Shown here: positions 59,751 to 64,000 of the stretch, in pieces
How the letters are laid out: each line of letters starts with the position of its first letter
How positions within the stretch are numbered: the stretch's first letter is position 1
Origin: Rhynchonema sp. JSB1_4
Taxonomy: Eukaryota > Nematoda > Chromadorea > Monhysterida > Xyalidae
Direction of reading: 5' to 3'
NCBI GenBank assembly: GCA_030248065.1
Contig: JASAMV010004718.1
Location: 62,001-126,000 of the forward strand
DNA length: 64,000 nt
Notes under the pieces: model-generated
Told to the model about the DNA's origin: nothing
Databases searched by the model: none
What the model saw: only the letters and a program-made list of their open reading frames with translations
Position numbers and translations under genes: made by a program

Positions 59751-62700
59751 TCATTTGAGGTGAACCGATTGGAAATCGATATTGCCGTCGATTTTCAGTT
59801 TGTCGATTTTGGACGCCACAATTCGATGTTTATACGTACAGAATAGACGATCGTTGACATAGCACTGGAATGCAGGTGTGAAACATCAGGATGGGATGGG
59901 AAAATATTGAAGGTTTCAGTCAACCACTGCGGTAAACAGACTTCCTGAAACCTCATTTCCACAACAGTGTAAACAAACTACAGTATATTGCACTATCATA
60001 CTCGCTTGGATAGATGACGCCTGCACAGACTCCGACCCACCGCCTAGCCAATTTTTGGACCCCATTGTCTCGCCCCAACGGAGAAAACTTCCTTTGCCAG
60101 TACAGTATACCTTTCGTCTCAGTTTATACGTTTATGTTTCAACAATATACACTGACAAGGCAACGTTCGCTCCGCAGCTGCGAAACAATGCGAAGTTACC
60201 ATAAATTTAAAGTGACTCTACAATTGATCGTTGACCGCGTTTGTTTGCAGTCATTTTTTCAGAAAATGAAGACTAGGTCTCAGAAACCCAGATTTAGGAA
60301 ATAGATTTTCAAGTCGTTGCTTTGTGATGTTTCACGGAGCCCACACATTTTTACAGGAGGAGAAAAAATGAAAAAAGTTTGAGGCAGGCCTGTGCGAAAC
60401 ACAAGGTAATCCAATAGAAGATATTTTCAGCGTTTTGTACTCAGACGTTTTTCTGCTAAACGAGATATAAAGCATTGTGAGAAACGCCATGTGTGATACA
60501 TAATAAACGAAACACTCCAAAAAATCAAGCCATTTTAAAGCACCCTTTTACTCTAGCATAATTTTAAGCATCTGTGGTGAATGAAATAAGTTGTCAATTA
60601 GAAATAAAACTCGTCTAATTATCTAGTATTTAGGATGTGCTTTTCGTTTTTCAAAACCCTACACAGCTCACACAATGTTTACCACAACATGCGCAAGGCA
60701 CCCATTCCCACAGCGCACACACACAAAGCTGAAACATTATCCCCGGCCGGCTGTGTGTTGTCGTTGTGTGTGCGCTGTGCGTGGTCTGAATGGCTGCCTT
60801 GCGCATGTTGTGGTAAACATTGTGTGAGCTGTGTAGGGCAGGGTTGGAAAAAAATTTTTTTAAACAAGTTTTTTTTTAAAAGTCTGAGATACGGGGAAAT
60901 TTTACCAAATTTGCCTAAAAAACGCGCAAAATCGCGAAAAAATGCAACTTTAATTGACAAGTCACTTTTGTGACTTGGTTTGCATCACTTATCAAGGGTG
61001 TTTACGTCATTTAGGTGCGATCCAACAGTCTGTGCTTGATATGGACCGATGATTGCTGCTCTGTGGTATCGGACACAACAGTTTGTGGCCGAATAAGCAA
61101 GATTCACTCATAAACCACACAGAATTGAGAATATAAGCTGCAGAAATACTTGTCGGGTAGCTGAATCAGTCGTATATGACCGACCTGATGGGGTATGACA
61201 TCGAAGTACCATGTAGGCACGTGCATACTATGTCCCATGTATCACGGGAAGGTATTATTACATCATTTGGGGTATCTTAGGTACCAAATACATGCCCCAA
61301 AGGTGATTTTGTGAACAAAATTTTTCGACCCTTGAGAAAAAATGACAAAAAATAACCCCCAAAAAGGCCATTTTTGGACGTTTTAGAACATTTTGTTCCC
61401 CCGAAAATTTAAAAAAAAAATTTTTTTTTAAAAAAATTTTTTTCAAAAACCTTGTTTTTAAAAAAAAAATTTTTTTTTTGCCCAACCCTGGTGTAGGGTT
61501 TTGAAAAACGAAAAGCACATCCTGAATACCAGATAATTAGACGATTTTTATTTCTAATTGACAACTTATTTCAATCACCACAGATGCTTAAAATTATGCT
61601 AGAGTAAAAGGGTGCCTTAAAAGGGCTTGATTTTTTGGAGTGTTTCGTTTATTATTTATCACACATGGCGTTTCGCACAATGCTTTATATCTCGTTTAAC
61701 AGAAAACACCTGAGTATAAAACGCTGAAAATATCTTCTATTGGATTACCTTATGTTTCGCACAGGCCTGCCTCAAACTTTTTTCATTTTTTCTTCTCCTG
61801 TAAAAATGTGTGGGCTCCGTGAAACATCACGAAGCAACGACTTGAAAATCTATTTCCTAAATCTGGGTTTCTGATACCTGGTCTTCATTTTCTGAAAAAA
61901 TGACTGCAAACAAACGCGGTCAACGATCAATTGTAGAGTCACTTCAAGGGTGGTGCTGCATCTGCACAGAGAGATCGACAGTTGTTATCATGCCCATTGA
62001 GCAGGCTTTATGAGCGGCTGATTCAGTTGCTGCTGCACAGTGCACACAAACAGTGTTTCCCAAGGTCTTCTTCCATCCCCAAACCATCCGCACCTTAAAC
62101 GCCTCATTTTCACAACAGAGCACGACGTCGAAGGTTTTCTTTTCGTGGAACGGGAATTTGCCTTTTCGTTCCTCTTTGCCCCATTTCCCGTCGAAATTCG
62201 AGTTTCGCACCACGCACTTTTCGTCGAATCGCGGATTGAAGTGGAATGCCGTGTCGCCGCCCGCGTAAAGCGTGATCTCGAAACCTGTCCGTGAAACATC
62301 ATGTTGTTGCATACGGTCAATTCGCGTTGGGTAAAGTAAATGAAAGGGAAAATGTGCCGCGCTTTGAAAAAACCATGGGTCAAGGAAATGGCGACATTAA
62401 CAATGCTCAAGATTGAAAATGCACTGAAAGACGCACCTTTCGAGTTTGGCAGTGGTAGACCAGAGACGAACAATTTTCGATCAACACTGAAGTTGCCCGG
62501 GATCATCGCCTCGTAAGGTAGTTTCTGAAATAAAAAATTTCTTTCAGTGGAAATGGCATGACAGAAGATATGGAACAGCTCGACTGTATGTTTCTCTGAT
62601 CTCGTTACTTTCGTGCTATCCGGGATATAATTTATCAATTTCAATGCTTTGCTTTTTACTTTACTATTCTGAACAACAAGAACAAGTATTGAGAAACCAG

Positions 62701-63971
62701 TCGATGTTTCACGCGACGTACATAATATTTTCCCTCCCATGACACATTATTGAGTTCAATGTCACCAGTGACGTAGATATGCGTGATGCTGTCCAACGGT
62801 TGACGATACTCGTATGTGCCGAGGAGCGCGTGGTTGCCGAACACCTTCAAATGAAACATCAACAGATTGGTTCATGTCACAGCGAGATACGCGAGCGCCT
62901 ATTGTTGTGTTACGGTCGAAGTTTCAAAACGGAACAAACCTGCCGTGAATGGGAATACTCTTTACCATTGTTATCATGACCATACTGTAGCACGTAAACC
63001 ACCTGAGCTTTGTTGCTCATCTCTTCGGGAATAAGGTAGAAAGTTGCGAAAACAATGATACCGACGTTTTTGACTTGTAGTCTCCCGTGAAGGTTCCATT
63101 TATACTACTTCCCCGGGGACTAGTCCCCGAGGATACTATTTGGATAAAATATTATTTTGCATTTACCCCATTTTCCGCTTACGGACGCCAGTGACTACAA
63201 GTGGAACACTCCGATATGACGCCAAGGCTCCTCTGCTTAGGTGCACAGTTCAGGCAGAGTCACCCTATACCTGAAAGTGGTTATCGTGAATGCGCAGCCT
63301 GTAGTCGAACGGCTGTCCGGCGACGAAATCGCACTTGAACTTTGCTTCGGGACCCCATTGCTGGTCCTTGAGTGAGTTGAGTATGACTTGCTGCTCGTCG
63401 ACTCGATTTGACAGCTGCAAGGTCGATACAAGCTGGTAAATAAAATTTTTCAACTATTTTTTAGTTTGTTTTGAAAATTCGTAAGAGCACCTGTAAGACG
63501 ACATCATCTTGATCCGCTCCCGGTTCGACGCGTGATCCGGCGCACAGGTTGATATCGAAACTGAAACGCAGTCACAGAGGGTATTATTACTTTGCACTTT
63601 TCTTCAGTATCAACGACGTCCAAAACTTCTCACCGCGTCTTCTTCAACACAATGCCACGTATGATTATTGACTGTCCTGAGTGAATCGTATGGCCTTCGA
63701 GCTTGGATAGGTATGGCACTGGCTGAAACAGAGAACACCGTTAGGTACGTGCGTGCTGTTGTTCTGTGAATGAGAAAACTCGTTCTGACACTTTCATCTA
63801 TTGGAATTATGTGAACTCAGGTTCGTAAGTGAGGCGCGAGTAACTCCAATTGCTTGATGGTTCAGCCACCAAACAAATCTGTCGACATCTTCGAGGCGTT
63901 AAACCAACCCAAGGCTGTGCAGCATCGTTCAGCCGGCTGGTCTTTTTGTCTTTGCTGCAACAGCACCCCAT
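59751..63971 (-). CDS. Tandem-repeat galectin with acylation-type N-terminus
   Basis: Exons: about 63971-63815 (MGCCCSKDKKTSRLND), about 63722-63632 (PVPYLSKLEGHTIHSGQS), 63570-63492 (FDINLCAGSRVEPGADQDD), 63419-63272 (LSNRVDEQQVILNS, WGPEAKFKCDF, FDYRLRIHDNHFQ), 62847-62717 (VFGNHALLGTYEYRQPLD), about 62524-62438 (start of the second domain), about 62285-62076 (HFNPRF, VVRNSNFDGKWGKEERKGKF) and 59866-59751 (CYVNDRLFCTYKHRI, LKIDGNIDFQSVHLK). The second carbohydrate-recognition domain keeps the H-N-R, N and W-E-R residues that bind beta-galactosides. The first has QLSNRV and WGPEA instead, so its sugar binding is probably altered. Met-Gly-Cys-Cys-Cys-Ser suits myristoylation and palmitoylation. 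The splice from exon 1 is uncertain. The last intron (2.2 kb) holds a large palindrome. Confidence 0.87.
60209..61945. repeat. Large palindrome (foldback) in the galectin last intron
   Basis: Left arm 60209-about 60731 is matched by the right arm 60752-60838 plus 61499-61945; the centre is near 60741. Arms are about 520 bp and differ at scattered single bases (for example GTGATACATAATAAACG against GTGATAAATAATAAACG), so the copies have diverged. The right arm is split by the MITE at 60839-61490. No terminal duplication was seen; ends are AGTGACTCTACAATTGATCG and its complement. Each arm carries one GATGTTTCAC. Confidence 0.85.
60839..61490. mobile_element. hAT-like MITE inserted in the palindrome arm
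   Basis: Ends CAGGGTTGGAAAAAAATTTT and TTTGCCCAACCCTG; 8-bp duplication GTGTAGGG at 60831-60838 and 61491-61498. The empty-site sequence is preserved in the other arm (CCCTACAC once), which proves the insertion. Non-coding; same family as 42036-42806. Confidence 0.92.
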
Positions 63972-64000
63972 CCCGATCAATTTCAAGTGCAATCAATCAA

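Larger units (their letters stand above)
1250..62000. repeat. Dispersed GTTATCATGCCCAT motif, at least five exact copies
   Basis: Copies at about 1253 (reverse strand), 44929, 51356, 55228 and 61986, with near copies at 37783, 54107, 54602 and 62971. Most are intronic; 44929 is just past an ammonium transporter exon. Several read TTGTTATCATGCCCATC. A 14-mer is not expected even twice by chance in 64 kb. Confidence 0.7.
62..62860. repeat. Dispersed GATGTTTCA(C) motif, about 30 copies
   Basis: Plus-strand copies at about 62, 2268, 2848, 7219, 33568, 33741, 34237, 34399, 36992, 39294, 45221, 45404, 46318, 52503, 53133, 54412, 54649, 54906, 58166, 60329 and 62703. Reverse-strand copies (TGAAACATC) at about 10810, 21715, 37127, 49530, 50921, 57151, 59879, 61820, 62291 and 62851. 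Most lie in introns close to a splice site. By simple 4^9 counting about 0.5 would be expected. Coordinates span first to last copy, not one feature. Confidence 0.75.

Overview
The window is genomic DNA of an invertebrate animal. Multi-exon genes with GT-AG introns on both strands encode metazoan-specific proteins: supervillin, a CNOT10-like CCR4-NOT subunit, NudC, an ammonium transporter, a doublecortin/IQ/PLAT protein and a two-domain galectin. I cannot name the species. A protostome (flatworm-like or nematode-like) fits the gene types, the Penelope-like element and the TTAGGC-like arrays, but nothing here proves it.

Layout. 1-3.4 kb: 3' end of a supervillin-like gene (+), ending in a villin headpiece. 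4.4-6.5 kb: secreted-type single-pass membrane protein with a sushi domain (+). 7.5-9.7 kb: NudC (-). 10-16.1 kb: CNOT10-like gene (-), directly upstream of NudC. 16.5-32 kb: accessory repeat territory holding small TIR elements with 8-bp target duplications stacked up to six levels deep, a tRNA-derived SINE-like unit, a broken MULE-type transposase gene, GGTATT satellite, telomere-like arrays and one zinc-finger exon stranded among repeats. 32.6-34.5 kb: uncharacterised low-complexity protein gene (+). 34.8-36.6 kb: nested inverted-repeat element. 36.7-45.6 kb: Amt-type ammonium transporter (-), one intron of which carries a 5.2-kb element with long repetitive TIRs and several younger elements inside it, including a Penelope-like remnant with a hammerhead-like motif. 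48.4-57.4 kb: large doublecortin-IQ-PLAT gene (+). 57.9-58.4 kb: small secreted Cys-rich protein (+). 59.75-64 kb: tandem-repeat galectin (-), whose last intron carries a 1.7-kb palindrome interrupted by a hAT-like MITE.

The genes do not form one pathway. Several are cytoskeletal or membrane-associated (supervillin, NudC, the doublecortin/PLAT protein). CNOT10 and NudC are close head-to-tail neighbours and might be co-transcribed.

Most unusual signals: (1) two very short sequences, GATGTTTCA and GTTATCATGCCCAT, scattered far above chance and mostly in introns near splice sites on both strands; (2) the stratigraphic nest of G-rich 8-bp-TSD MITEs, whose TSDs allow the insertion order to be read; (3) the 5.2-kb tandem-TIR element. 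Exon boundaries were assigned by eye from reading frame, splice consensus and remembered family alignments; all family names rest on motif recognition, not on a search.
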